In this document: positions 1-7,293 of the stretch, in pieces
Position numbering within the stretch: position 1 is the first letter of the stretch
How the letters are laid out: every line of letters starts with the position of its first letter
Source: an uncultured Clostridia bacterium
Lineage (GTDB): Bacteria > Bacillota > Clostridia > Oscillospirales > Acutalibacteraceae
Assembly: GCA_947623215.1 (NCBI GenBank)
Contig: CANQGN010000039.1
Coordinates: 1-10,708 of the forward strand
DNA length: 10,708 bases
Reading direction: 5' to 3'
The notes under the pieces: generated by a model
Databases searched by the model: none
What the model was told of the DNA's origin: nothing
Seen by the model: only the letters and a program-made list of their open reading frames with translations
Made by a program: the position numbers and the translations under genes

Positions 1-321
1 GCACCGGCCTGCCAGCACCAGCACCTGCCCGTCTTCGGGCGCTTCCTCCAGCAGCTGTCTGTAGGTGGCCAGCGCCTCCTCATAGGAGCGCTGCCCCGCC
101 TGGGCCTCCGCCAGATATTTCCGTATGTCCGTATCCCCGGCGCCGCTTAAAAAGTCCGGCGCCTCCAGGGCCCGGTCAAAGGATTCCTCCGCTTCCCCGT
201 AGTCTCCCGTCTGAAGCTGCTCCACGCCCTGCCGGGCCAGCTCCGCCCGCCTGCCGCAGCCTGCAAGACCCAACGCTATCCCGCTCACCAAAAGAAAGAC
301 CGCCGTTTTTTTCCCGTACAT
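1..321 (-). CDS. TPR-repeat lipoprotein, N-terminal part (runs off the left edge)
   Basis: The frame reads without a stop for 107 codons from an ATG at 319-321 to the window edge, so only the N-terminal part is present. Residues 1-22 form a lipoprotein signal: a basic start (MYGKK), a hydrophobic stretch and a lipobox LAGC at 19-22, so the mature protein should be anchored outside the membrane through Cys22. The rest is helical and reads as tetratricopeptide-like repeats: about residues 28-57 (QLQTGDYGEAEESFDRAL) and about 70-97 (YEEALATYRQLLEEAPED). Such repeats usually mediate protein-protein contacts. A good ribosome site (AAAGGAG) lies 7 bases upstream of the ATG. The gene is divergent from the subtilase frame. 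No enzymatic function can be assigned. Its partner may lie beyond the left edge. Confidence 0.8.
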   Translation of the reverse strand, partial: MYGKKTAVFLLVSGIALGLAGCGRRAELARQGVEQLQTGDYGEAEESFDRALEAPDFLSGAGDTDIRKYLAEAQAGQRSYEEALATYRQLLEEAPEDGQVLVLAGRC

Positions 322-360
322 GCTCCGCTCCTTTTATAAAATCCTCTTTGCCTAGGATAA

Positions 361-389
361 ATTTTACCAGAAAAAAATACATTGGTAAA
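361..389 (-). promoter_or_regulatory. Possible promoter for the TPR lipoprotein, overlapping an inverted repeat
   Basis: On the minus strand, TTTACC (384-389) and TAAAAT (361-366) are separated by 17 bases, giving a 4/6 and a 5/6 match to the sigma-A consensus. The same stretch holds the inverted repeat TTTACC (363-368) / GGTAAA (384-389), which could be an operator or chance in AT-rich DNA. No convincing plus-strand promoter for the subtilase was found in this gap. Confidence 0.4.
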
Positions 390-412
390 GACCCATCAAG
401 AAGGAGATGCCT

Positions 413-3400
413 ATGGACGACCAGAAACTGGAAAATCTCCTGAATCTCAGCCTGGAGGCCTCCCCCGAAGAACGCAGCAGCTCCCCCATTCTGTCAGAGG
501 GCTACGACAGGGCCCGGCAGACCTGGGAGCTGATCCTGAAATATTCCGGGGATTTCTCCGATATTGCCCCCTATACGGTCACCTATACTTTGCTGCTCAA
601 TCAGTTTGCCGTGGTAACGGTGGAGCAGTCCCGTCTGGACGCCCTGGCGGCCCTGCCCTCCGTGGAATATGTGGAAAAGCCCAAACGGCTGTTTTTTGCC
701 CTGGAGCAGGGGCTTTCGGCCTCCTGCTTTACCGTTCCTTCTTCGCCCTTAGGGCTGGATCTGAGGGGGGAAGGCGTCTTTGTGGCGGTAGTCGATTCCG
801 GCATTGATATTTTCCATCCTGACTTTCGCAACGCCGACGGCTCCACCCGCATTGCCGTTCTCTGGGACCAGACCATTCCCGGCAATCCGCCCCCCGGCTA
901 CGGCGCCGGCAGCGTTTTCACCCGGGAGGAGATCGACCGGCTCCTTGGAGCGGGAAGCCCTGTCCTCTCCCCTGCCACGCCGGGCTATGACGCCAGCGGC
1001 CACGGCACCGCGGTGACGGGCATCGCCGCCGGAAACGGCGGGGAAAGCGGCGGCAGATACCTGGGCGCGGCGCCCCAGGCCCGGATCATCGCCGTAAAGC
1101 TGGGGTCCGCCGATCCCTTAAGCTTTCCCCGCACCACCCAGCTGATGTCCGGGGTAAATTTTGCCGTGGAGTATGCCCGGGCCGCCCGGATCCCCGCGGC
1201 GGTGAACATCAGCTTCGGCAACAATTACGGCGCCCACAACGGCACCTCTTTAGTGGAGCGGTTTTTAAACGACCTGACCAATTACTGGAAGACCGTCATC
1301 GTGGCCGGGGCCGGCAATGAAGGCGCCGCCCGGGGCCACGCCCGCGTACAGCTTACGGACGAAGGCCCGCAAAAAGAGGGAGCCTTTGCGGTAGCTCCCT
1401 TTGAAACGGGCCTGAGCCTCCAGATCTGGAAAGATTATACGGATACCTTCGACGTGTCCATCCGGCATCCGGCGGGACTGGAATACGTTCTGCCGGTGAC
1501 CCGGCCCGGCGCCCACCGGGTCCGTCTGGCCAACACCCAGCTGCTGATCTACATCGGCGCTCCCAGCCCTTACAGCACCGACCAGGAATTTTTCATTGAT
1601 TTTCTTCCCACGGACACCTATATCGACAGCGGCCGGTGGGAGCTGCTGTTTACGCCCGGCCGGATCCTGTCGGGCACGGTCAGGCTCTGGCTGCCCGGCG
1701 CCGGCCTGTTAAACGCAGGGACCGGCTTTTACAATCCCACGCCCCTTCTCACCCTGACCATCCCCTCCACGGCAGGGCGTCTCATAACGGCGGGAGCCTA
1801 CGACAGCCGCCGCAACACCTACGCGGACTTCTCCGGCAGAGGGAGCGACCGTCTGGTCAAGCCGGATCTGGTGGCTCCGGGGGTGAACATTACCGCCCCC
1901 GCCGCCGGCGGGGTGCTGGTGGCCTATTTTTCCGCTACCGGCACCACCAAAGCGGTGGCCCAAACCGCCGCCGGGCTGCTGGGGGCAGAAACCTATGAAA
2001 TTACCCCGCAGCAGCCTTATACAGAGGAAGATTTGGCCTACTACACCGGCGGCCGGGCCGACCGGGAGCAAAGCGACCCCGCCGCCCGCCCGGCCATTGC
2101 CGGAGGGCTGCCCGATTTAACCGCCTGTAACGTGCTGCTGCTGGGCTACCCCATTTGGCACGGGGAAGCGCCGAAAATTCTGTATACCTTTTTAGAGAGC
2201 TTGGACTGCTCGGGTAAAACCATTGTTCCCTTTTGCACCTCAGCCAGCAGCCCGCTCGGCGAGAGCGCCGAACACCTTGCCGCCTGTGCGCCCGGGGCAA
2301 GCTGGCACGCCGGGCGGCGGTTTGCCGCCGGGGCGACGGAGCAAGAAATCGCCGACTGGCTGAGCACCCTGCCGCTGCCCACCTCCCAGCCTTACGACGG
2401 CCTTTACCCCCAGCACCAACCCTACGGCAAGGGGGTGGGGGCGCAGCCCGGACGGGTGGTTTGGGCCTACGACCCGGCGAGCGTAAGCTGGAACGACGAC
2501 GACTACTGGTGGCAGCCGTCGCATTTTAACGAGGCCGTTATGCTTGCCATGCTCAACCGCAGCGTGGCCGCCCTGGCGGGTGAAGCGACCGCCAAGGCCG
2601 GTTGGGCGACCCTGTTTGCCGCCCACAACGAGGCCAAAGGCATAACCGGCGGCTACCGCCCGGGGCAAGCAATTGCCATTAAAGCCAACATCAACGGCTC
2701 GGGGGTGATGAACGACGATACCTCGGGTGACACGGCCATGAGTTACACCAACCCGGTCTTTTTAAAAGCGCTGCTGCGCTCGCTGGTAGAAGAAGCGGGG
2801 GTGGCCCCCGCCGACGTTACGGTGTACGACGTCTCCCGCCTCTTCCCCACCTACCTGGTAGCCATGTGCACGGCGGGGGAGCTGACCGGCGTGCGGTTTG
2901 TGGGGCGAGATAACGCGGTGGCCGATGAAGCCGCCCCCATTCGCTGGTCGCACCAGTTTGCCGGGGCAGAAAATCTGCTGCCCACTTGTGTAACCGAGGC
3001 GACCTATCTTATCAATCTGGCCAATTTAAAGGGCCACAGCTACGGCATTACCCTGTGCGGCAAAAACCACTTCGGCTCCTTTTTAAACGGCAACGCCATG
3101 CGCCCGCCAGAGGGGGCCAACCTGCACCAGTGGCTCACCCGCAACGAAATGGGCCTTTACAGCCCGCTGGTGGATTTAATGGCGAACGCAGAGCTGGGCG
3201 GCAAAACGGTGCTTTATTTGCTGGACGCCTTTATTTGCACCCCTACGGAGGGGGCCGCCATTACCCGCCAAAACGCCGCCTGGCGGCAAGCGCCCTTTTC
3301 CGGCGGCTACACCGCCAGCCTGTTCGCTTCGCAAGACCCGGTGGCTATTGACTCGGTAGGGGCGGATTTTTTGATGAACGAACCGGCCGTAACCGAGCAG

Positions 3401-3622
3401 AACGCCGCGCTGCGGGGCAACCCCACGGTAGAAAACTACCTGCACGAGGCAGGGCTGGTGGCCGCCGCCCCCTCCGGCACCGTTTACACCAACGGGCAGG
3501 GGAAGGTCGTTCAAAACCTCGGCGTGCACGAGCACTGGAACAATTCGGCAGAAAAACGCTACAGCCGCAATTTGGGCAAGCCGGAGGGCATTGAGCTGAT
3601 TTCTCTGCTCCCCGCCCGGTAA
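413..3622 (+). CDS. Chimeric frame: Csp-like S8 subtilase lacking the Ser motif, fused to flavodoxin and DUF362 domains
   Basis: The start is placed at ATG 413 because AAGGAG (401-406) sits 6 bases upstream; the ATG at 407 abuts that site. Residue numbers below count from 407. Residues 1-502 resemble clostridial Csp-type subtilases: catalytic Asp130 (AVVDSGID), His199 (DASGHGT), oxyanion Asn304 (GAGNEG), and an insert at about 325-455 matching the jelly-roll domain of Csp proteases. The sequence reaches VAPGVNITAP (489-498), where the family normally continues to Y..xSGTSxA with the catalytic serine. Here it turns instead at about 501-503 into LVAYFSATGTTK, an FMN-phosphate-binding loop. A flavodoxin-like domain follows (503-655; YPIWHGEAPK, TIVPFCTSASS). 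A DUF362 domain fills about 685-1065 (IAIKANING, LANLKGHSYG, SQDPVAIDSVGADFLM). No CxxCxxC ferredoxin motif is visible. Protease activity is not expected. The flavodoxin-DUF362 part could be redox-active, but its substrate is unknown. The join may be an assembly artefact: isoleucine codon use changes at it. Confidence 0.75.
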   Translation: MDDQKLENLLNLSLEASPEERSSSPILSEGYDRARQTWELILKYSGDFSDIAPYTVTYTLLLNQFAVVTVEQSRLDALAALPSVEYVEKPKRLFFALEQGLSASCFTVPSSPLGLDLRGEGVFVAVVDSGIDIFHPDFRNADGSTRIAVLWDQTIPGNPPPGYGAGSVFTREEIDRLLGAGSPVLSPATPGYDASGHGTAVTGIAAGNGGESGGRYLGAAPQARIIAVKLGSADPLSFPRTTQLMSGVNFAVEYARAARIPAAVNISFGNNYGAHNGTSLVERFLNDLTNYWKTVIVAGAGNEGAARGHARVQLTDEGPQKEGAFAVAPFETGLSLQIWKDYTDTFDVSIRHPAGLEYVLPVTRPGAHRVRLANTQLLIYIGAPSPYSTDQEFFIDFLPTDTYIDSGRWELLFTPGRILSGTVRLWLPGAGLLNAGTGFYNPTPLLTLTIPSTAGRLITAGAYDSRRNTYADFSGRGSDRLVKPDLVAPGVNITAPAAGGVLVAYFSATGTTKAVAQTAAGLLGAETYEITPQQPYTEEDLAYYTGGRADREQSDPAARPAIAGGLPDLTACNVLLLGYPIWHGEAPKILYTFLESLDCSGKTIVPFCTSASSPLGESAEHLAACAPGASWHAGRRFAAGATEQEIADWLSTLPLPTSQPYDGLYPQHQPYGKGVGAQPGRVVWAYDPASVSWNDDDYWWQPSHFNEAVMLAMLNRSVAALAGEATAKAGWATLFAAHNEAKGITGGYRPGQAIAIKANINGSGVMNDDTSGDTAMSYTNPVFLKALLRSLVEEAGVAPADVTVYDVSRLFPTYLVAMCTAGELTGVRFVGRDNAVADEAAPIRWSHQFAGAENLLPTCVTEATYLINLANLKGHSYGITLCGKNHFGSFLNGNAMRPPEGANLHQWLTRNEMGLYSPLVDLMANAELGGKTVLYLLDAFICTPTEGAAITRQNAAWRQAPFSGGYTASLFASQDPVAIDSVGADFLMNEPAVTEQNAALRGNPTVENYLHEAGLVAAAPSGTVYTNGQGKVVQNLGVHEHWNNSAEKRYSRNLGKPEGIELISLLPAR
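1895..1918. other. Breakpoint between the subtilase and flavodoxin parts
   Basis: The subtilase family similarity ends in a GC-only, low-complexity stretch (gccgccggcgggg, 1901-1913) that encodes Ala-Ala-Gly-Gly. The flavodoxin beta-1 strand starts at once (Val503, 1913). Such a stretch could act as microhomology for recombination or for assembler mis-joining. Before it, Ile codons are ATC 15, ATT 8, ATA 1; after it, within the same frame, they are ATC 3, ATT 14, ATA 1. Both sides are in frame and no stop intervenes. The exact base of the join cannot be fixed without homologues. Confidence 0.65.
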
Positions 3623-3624
3623 GC

Positions 3625-3645
3625 GGCGAAGGATTCGCCTTTTTG
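3625..3645 (+). terminator. Short intrinsic terminator after the DUF362 end
   Basis: The stem GGCGAA (3625-3630) pairs with TTCGCC (3634-3639) across a 3-base loop, followed directly by TTTTT (3640-3644). It begins 2 bases after the stop codon. The stem is short, so termination may be partial, and a stronger hairpin follows. Confidence 0.6.
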
Positions 3646-3683
3646 TGTTGACAGGGCTACCGGCCTGCCCCCGCTTTTTTCCC

Positions 3684-3719
3684 AACCCCCGCGCTCATTC
3701 GCAGGAGCGCGGGGGTTTT
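3684..3719 (+). terminator. Strong intrinsic terminator
   Basis: A 13-bp GC-rich stem (AACCCCCGCGCTC at 3684-3696 with GAGCGCGGGGGTT at 3705-3717) has an 8-base loop and ends in TTTT. It separates the chimeric gene from the promoter of the ligase operon. Confidence 0.85.
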
Positions 3720-3725
3720 GCAGGA

Positions 3726-3754
3726 TTGACAACCCGCCCAAAGCCTGATACAAT
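3726..3754 (+). promoter_or_regulatory. Consensus sigma-A promoter of the ligase-GH127 operon
   Basis: TTGACA (3726-3731) and TACAAT (3749-3754) have a 17-base spacer, a near-perfect housekeeping promoter placed just after the terminator. Transcription would start near 3761, leaving a leader of about 25 bases. A second TACAAT overlaps at 3754-3759, out of optimal spacing. Confidence 0.85.
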
Positions 3755-3784
3755 ACAATCACCGCGACAAAACGCAAAGGAGCG

Positions 3785-5371
3785 ATGACCGCCTTGAAAC
3801 CCAAAACCGCCTTTGAGGGCCGGCTGTACGTGCTGCTGACGCTCTGGGTGTTCCCTCTCTTTTTATGGAAAAACTACGTGAATATGACCCAATGGAAAAT
3901 GTGCTTTTACCTGGCGCTGCTCGCCGGGTTTGTGCTGGCGCTGCTCGTTACCTTTTTCTCTGGCGGGGCGCGCCGCCAGCTAAAAGAAACCCTGCTGCGC
4001 CCCCGCCTGTTTACCGCCTGCGACTGGCCGGACTTTTTTATGGTGCTCTTTTTGCTGGTGGGGGTGGTAGCCTGGCTTTGCTCCCCCTACTTTGGCCAAA
4101 CCAACGCCGACCGGCTGGATTTAAACCTCTTTGGCGCCGGTCGGTTTGACGGGCTGCTCTTTTGGCTCTCTTACGCCGTCATTTTCTTTTTGGTGGGGCG
4201 GTTCGGGCAGTTTTCGCGCAGCATGGTGGTGGGCTTTGCCGTGGTGCAGCTGGTCATGTGCGGCCTCGCGCTTTGCCAACTTTCGGGCTACAACGTGCTT
4301 TACCTTTACCCCACCCCCGCCTTTACCGGCTACCACGAACCCTTTGTTTCTACCATTGGCAACGTAGACATTATGGGCGGCTTTTTGTGCCTTACCCTGC
4401 CGCTGCTGGGGGTGGGCTACGTGGTCTTTCAAACCCGCCCGGCGGCCGGGGCGCTGCTGCTCGTCTCTCACACCGTGGCGGCCTACACCGCCTTTTCGCT
4501 GGGGGTAGATTTGGCGCTGGTGGGGGTGGCCGCGCTGGTGGCGGTAATGGCGCCGCTGCTGCTGCAAAACCGCCGCTACGCCGCCAAAACGCTGGAGGTC
4601 GCGTCTTCCCTGCTGCTCGCCGCCGGGCTTGCCGCGGCGATAAATACCGACTACGTAAAAGCGGCTGATACGGTGCAAACCAGCTTTCGCTGGAACGCCG
4701 CCGTGACCCTCTGCGCGGTGTTGTTTGTCGCCTGCCTTGCCCTGCGGCTGGCGCTCGTCAAGGCTGCCCCCGGGCCCCGCTTTTGGCGGGCGGCCCGCTT
4801 TACGGTGGTGGGGGGCGAAGTAGCGCTGGTGGTTGCCGCCTTTTGCTTTTTGCGCTTTTTTTACACGCCGAGCGGGAGCGACGGCTTAATGCAGGACCTT
4901 TACGAGCTGGTGCGGGGCGAGCTTTCGCTCACCGCCGGGCACAACCGGGTGGGCATTTGGAAGTATTCGCTGCAAATGGCGGGCGAGCACCCGTGGCTCG
5001 GCACCGGCATGGGCACCTTTGCCAAGTCTTTTAAAGCCTACGCCCCCGCTCACGGCTACACCCAGTACGAGCATTTGAACTTGGACTTCGCCCACAACGA
5101 GTATATTCACATTTTGTGCACCGAGGGCATTTTGGGGCTGGCGAGCTATTTAGCCGTCTATGTTTCGGCGGCCGTTTTGGCCTTCCGCCGCTTTACCCGC
5201 AACCCCAAAATTCTGGTGCTGGGGGCGGCGGTGCTGGGCTACGCCGTGCAGGTGTTTTTCTGCTTCAGCGTGGTCATTGTCGCCCCGCTCTTTTGGGTGC
5301 TCTTTGGGTTACTCATGAAAGAAATTCGGCTAACCGATAGTGCCAATCAAAAGGAGGAGAAAGCCCTATGA
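3785..5371 (+). CDS. O-antigen ligase/polymerase-like (Wzy_C) membrane protein
   Basis: This is a 528-residue polytopic membrane protein with hydrophobic segments spread over residues 15-510. It has the Wzy/WaaL C-terminal signature: NRVGIWKYSLQM (387-398), EHPWLGTGMGTF (401-412), then DFAHNEYIHILCTEGILGL (434-452), where an acidic/His-Asn pair in a large extracytoplasmic loop is typical of these glycan polymerases and ligases. Such enzymes join lipid-linked sugars to another glycan or acceptor on the outer face of the membrane. In a Gram-positive, capsule, exopolysaccharide or teichoic-type polymer is more likely than O-antigen. The AAAGGAG (3776-3782) lies only 2 bases from ATG 3785, so the TTG at 3794 (spacing 11) is a possible true start. 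The stop overlaps the next ATG in ATGA, indicating translational coupling. The exact substrate is unknown. Confidence 0.85.
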   Translation: MTALKPKTAFEGRLYVLLTLWVFPLFLWKNYVNMTQWKMCFYLALLAGFVLALLVTFFSGGARRQLKETLLRPRLFTACDWPDFFMVLFLLVGVVAWLCSPYFGQTNADRLDLNLFGAGRFDGLLFWLSYAVIFFLVGRFGQFSRSMVVGFAVVQLVMCGLALCQLSGYNVLYLYPTPAFTGYHEPFVSTIGNVDIMGGFLCLTLPLLGVGYVVFQTRPAAGALLLVSHTVAAYTAFSLGVDLALVGVAALVAVMAPLLLQNRRYAAKTLEVASSLLLAAGLAAAINTDYVKAADTVQTSFRWNAAVTLCAVLFVACLALRLALVKAAPGPRFWRAARFTVVGGEVALVVAAFCFLRFFYTPSGSDGLMQDLYELVRGELSLTAGHNRVGIWKYSLQMAGEHPWLGTGMGTFAKSFKAYAPAHGYTQYEHLNLDFAHNEYIHILCTEGILGLASYLAVYVSAAVLAFRRFTRNPKILVLGAAVLGYAVQVFFCFSVVIVAPLFWVLFGLLMKEIRLTDSANQKEEKAL

Positions 5372-7194
5372 ACCAACCCCTTACCCCGGCGCCCATTGCC
5401 GACGCCGCGCTCGGCGGGCCGGTGGGGGCGCTGCTGCGCGGCGTTACCGAGCACTGGCTGCTGGGCATTCGCGAGTCGCAGCCCGCCATTTTAGACATGC
5501 TGCGCGCGCCGGACGACCAGCCCCACCGCGACCTGCTGCCGTGGTCGGGCGAATTTGCCGGGAAATACTTAACCGCCGCCACGCTGGTGTATCGCGTTAC
5601 CCGCGACGAACGACTGCTTTGCTACCTGAAAGGCTTTGTGGCGGAGCTAATCAGCTGCCAGCAGCCAAACGGCTACCTGGGCTGCTTTGCCAAAGACGAG
5701 CAGCTGACCGGTCGCCGAACGGTAGTAGACGAGCAGGGCGAGCACGAGGCCGACAGCTGGGACCCGTGGTGCCACTACCACCTGATGATGGGGCTTTATA
5801 CCTGGTACCGCGAAACGGGAGACGAGGCCGCCTTTGCCTGCGTAAAGCGGGTGGCCGACCTCTTTTGCCGGTTGTTTTATAACGAGCAAACCGGCCGCCG
5901 GCTGCTGCACACCGGCTCGCCAGAGATGAACTACGCCCCGGGGCATATCTTCGCCCTGCTGTATAACGAAACGAAAAACGAGGCCTACCTGCGCTTTGCG
6001 CTGGAGGTACTGCAAGACTTTGCGGCCGAGGGCTGCGGCGACTACTACCGCCGGGCGCTGGCGGGGGAGGAATACTACCGCACCCCCAAGCCGCGGTGGG
6101 AGAGCATTCATTCCATTCAAATGCTGGGCGAGCTTTACCGCGCCACCGGCGAGCAAAACTACCTTACCGCCCTTACCCAAATTTGGCGCAGCATGACCAA
6201 AACCGACCTGCACAACACCGGCGGCTTTTCTACCGAAGAGCAGGCCGTGGGCAACCCCTTTACCAACGGCAATATAGAGACCTGCTGCACCGTGGCCTAC
6301 CTGGCCCTTACGGCAGACGTGCTGCGGCTGACCGGCGACCCGGCGGCGGCCGACGTGCTGGAGCTGGCCACCTACAACAACTCGCTGGCCTGCTTTGCCC
6401 CCACCGGCCGGTGGTCGACCTACAACACCCCCATGGCGGGCGAAAAGCGGGCGAATTTTTGGCAAATCGGCTTTCAGTGCCGCCCCGGCAGCCCGGAGCT
6501 CAACTGCTGCTCGGTCAACGCCCCCCGCCTGCTGGGCGAGCTGGCCGAGTGGGCCTACATGACCTGCGACGAAGGGTTAACCGTGAACTTTTACGCCCCC
6601 AGCGCGGTAACGCTGGCCCTGCCGGGCGGCCGGGTAAGGGTAGAGCAAACCACCGACTACCCGGCGGGGGGAGAGGTAACCCTGCGCTTTTTTGGCCTGA
6701 CCGGCCGCCAGACCCTGCGGCTGCGGGTACCCTTTTGGTCAGAGCAGACCGAAATACTGGTGGGGGGCCGCGTGGTCGCCCGCCCGGCGCCGGGCTACGC
6801 CTTACTCACCCGCGAATGGGGGGAGGGCGACAGCGTAACCCTGCGCTTTGACTGCTCGCTGCGCTTTGCCAGGGGTGAAAAAGATTTTACCGGCTGCTGC
6901 TCGGTTACCCGCGGGCCGCTTCTTCTCGCTTACGACGGCTTTTACAACCCCGGCCCCGCCGCCGCCACCCCGCCGGTAATAACCCCCGGCCGCCTGCGCT
7001 GCGTGGGGGTGCGCCCCGCGCATGTGGCGGGCAGCCTGTTTACCATGCAAAACGACGGCCAAACCTTCACCCTGTGCGACATGCAGGCCGCCGGCAGCAG
7101 CGGCAGCCGCTACACCACCTGGCTGCCGGTAGCGGCGTTTGCGGCCCCGGCGATGCCGCCCCATAACCTCAACCGGAGTTTTAAGGTCGAATAG
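5368..7194 (+). CDS. GH127-type beta-L-arabinofuranosidase (DUF1680 family)
   Basis: This 608-residue protein matches the (alpha/alpha)6-barrel GH127 family, whose characterised member HypBA1 removes beta-L-arabinofuranose using a zinc-bound cysteine nucleophile. The family metal and catalytic set is visible: Glu304 and Cys306 in IETCC (303-307), and the Cys380-Cys381 pair in NCCSVNAPR (379-387), corresponding to HypBA1 Glu338/Cys340 and Cys417/Cys418. Glu290 or Glu291 (FSTEEQAVG) is the candidate acid/base; its spacing to the ETC motif is about three residues shorter than in HypBA1. Barrel motifs include LLPWSGEFAGKYL (56-68) and NGYLGCF (101-107), and a beta-rich C-terminus starts at about 405. 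There is no signal peptide, so the enzyme is probably cytoplasmic and acts on imported oligosaccharides. Its start overlaps the ligase stop (ATGA), with AAGGAGGA at 5351-5358. Specificity within the broad family is not certain. Confidence 0.85.
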   Translation: MNQPLTPAPIADAALGGPVGALLRGVTEHWLLGIRESQPAILDMLRAPDDQPHRDLLPWSGEFAGKYLTAATLVYRVTRDERLLCYLKGFVAELISCQQPNGYLGCFAKDEQLTGRRTVVDEQGEHEADSWDPWCHYHLMMGLYTWYRETGDEAAFACVKRVADLFCRLFYNEQTGRRLLHTGSPEMNYAPGHIFALLYNETKNEAYLRFALEVLQDFAAEGCGDYYRRALAGEEYYRTPKPRWESIHSIQMLGELYRATGEQNYLTALTQIWRSMTKTDLHNTGGFSTEEQAVGNPFTNGNIETCCTVAYLALTADVLRLTGDPAAADVLELATYNNSLACFAPTGRWSTYNTPMAGEKRANFWQIGFQCRPGSPELNCCSVNAPRLLGELAEWAYMTCDEGLTVNFYAPSAVTLALPGGRVRVEQTTDYPAGGEVTLRFFGLTGRQTLRLRVPFWSEQTEILVGGRVVARPAPGYALLTREWGEGDSVTLRFDCSLRFARGEKDFTGCCSVTRGPLLLAYDGFYNPGPAAATPPVITPGRLRCVGVRPAHVAGSLFTMQNDGQTFTLCDMQAAGSSGSRYTTWLPVAAFAAPAMPPHNLNRSFKVE

Positions 7195-7213
7195 AGTTAG
7201 TAATAATCCCTAA

Positions 7214-7250
7214 CCCCCCCCCCGAAATTTTGAAAATTTTTAACGATTTT
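7214..7250 (+). promoter_or_regulatory. C10 tract and AT-rich UP-like element before the dockerin promoter
   Basis: A run of ten C (7214-7223) is followed by an AT-rich block (7225-7250, AAATTTTGAAAATTTTT and onward) immediately upstream of the -35 box, the position of an alpha-CTD-binding UP element. No clear terminator for the GH127 gene is visible in this gap, so some read-through into the dockerin gene is possible. Confidence 0.4.
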
Positions 7251-7251
7251 G

Positions 7252-7280
7252 TTGACAAACGGCGGCGGGTGTGGTATAGT
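7252..7280 (+). promoter_or_regulatory. Sigma-A promoter of the dockerin gene
   Basis: TTGACA (7252-7257) and TATAGT (7275-7280) are spaced by 17 bases. With the AT-rich block upstream this should be a strong promoter. The start site would be near 7287, giving a leader of roughly 75 bases. Confidence 0.85.
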
Positions 7281-7293
7281 GGATGCGGTAAAC

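Noticed and set aside
407..412. ATG at 407 as the start of the subtilase frame
   Set aside because: It directly abuts the AAGGAG site; ATG 413 has a 6-base spacing and gives the usual MDDQKLENLLNL start.
3648..3653. TTGACA resembling a -35 box
   Set aside because: No -10 box occurs 16-18 bases downstream (GC-rich), and a full promoter exists at 3726-3754.
4121..4678. Antisense frame of 185 codons opposite the ligase gene
   Set aside because: Its Gln/Arg/His-rich composition is an artefact of GC-rich codons on the opposite strand, and the plus frame has the Wzy_C signature.
5647..6465. Long open antisense frame of 272 codons opposite the GH127 gene
   Set aside because: It is low-complexity, rich in Gly/Ala/Arg/Val, without family motifs, and mirrors a GC-rich gene with clear catalytic motifs on the other strand.
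7226..7241. AAATTTTGAAAATTTT palindrome as a terminator
   Set aside because: It would need a 1-base loop and has no GC stem; an AT-rich UP-like element fits its position better.
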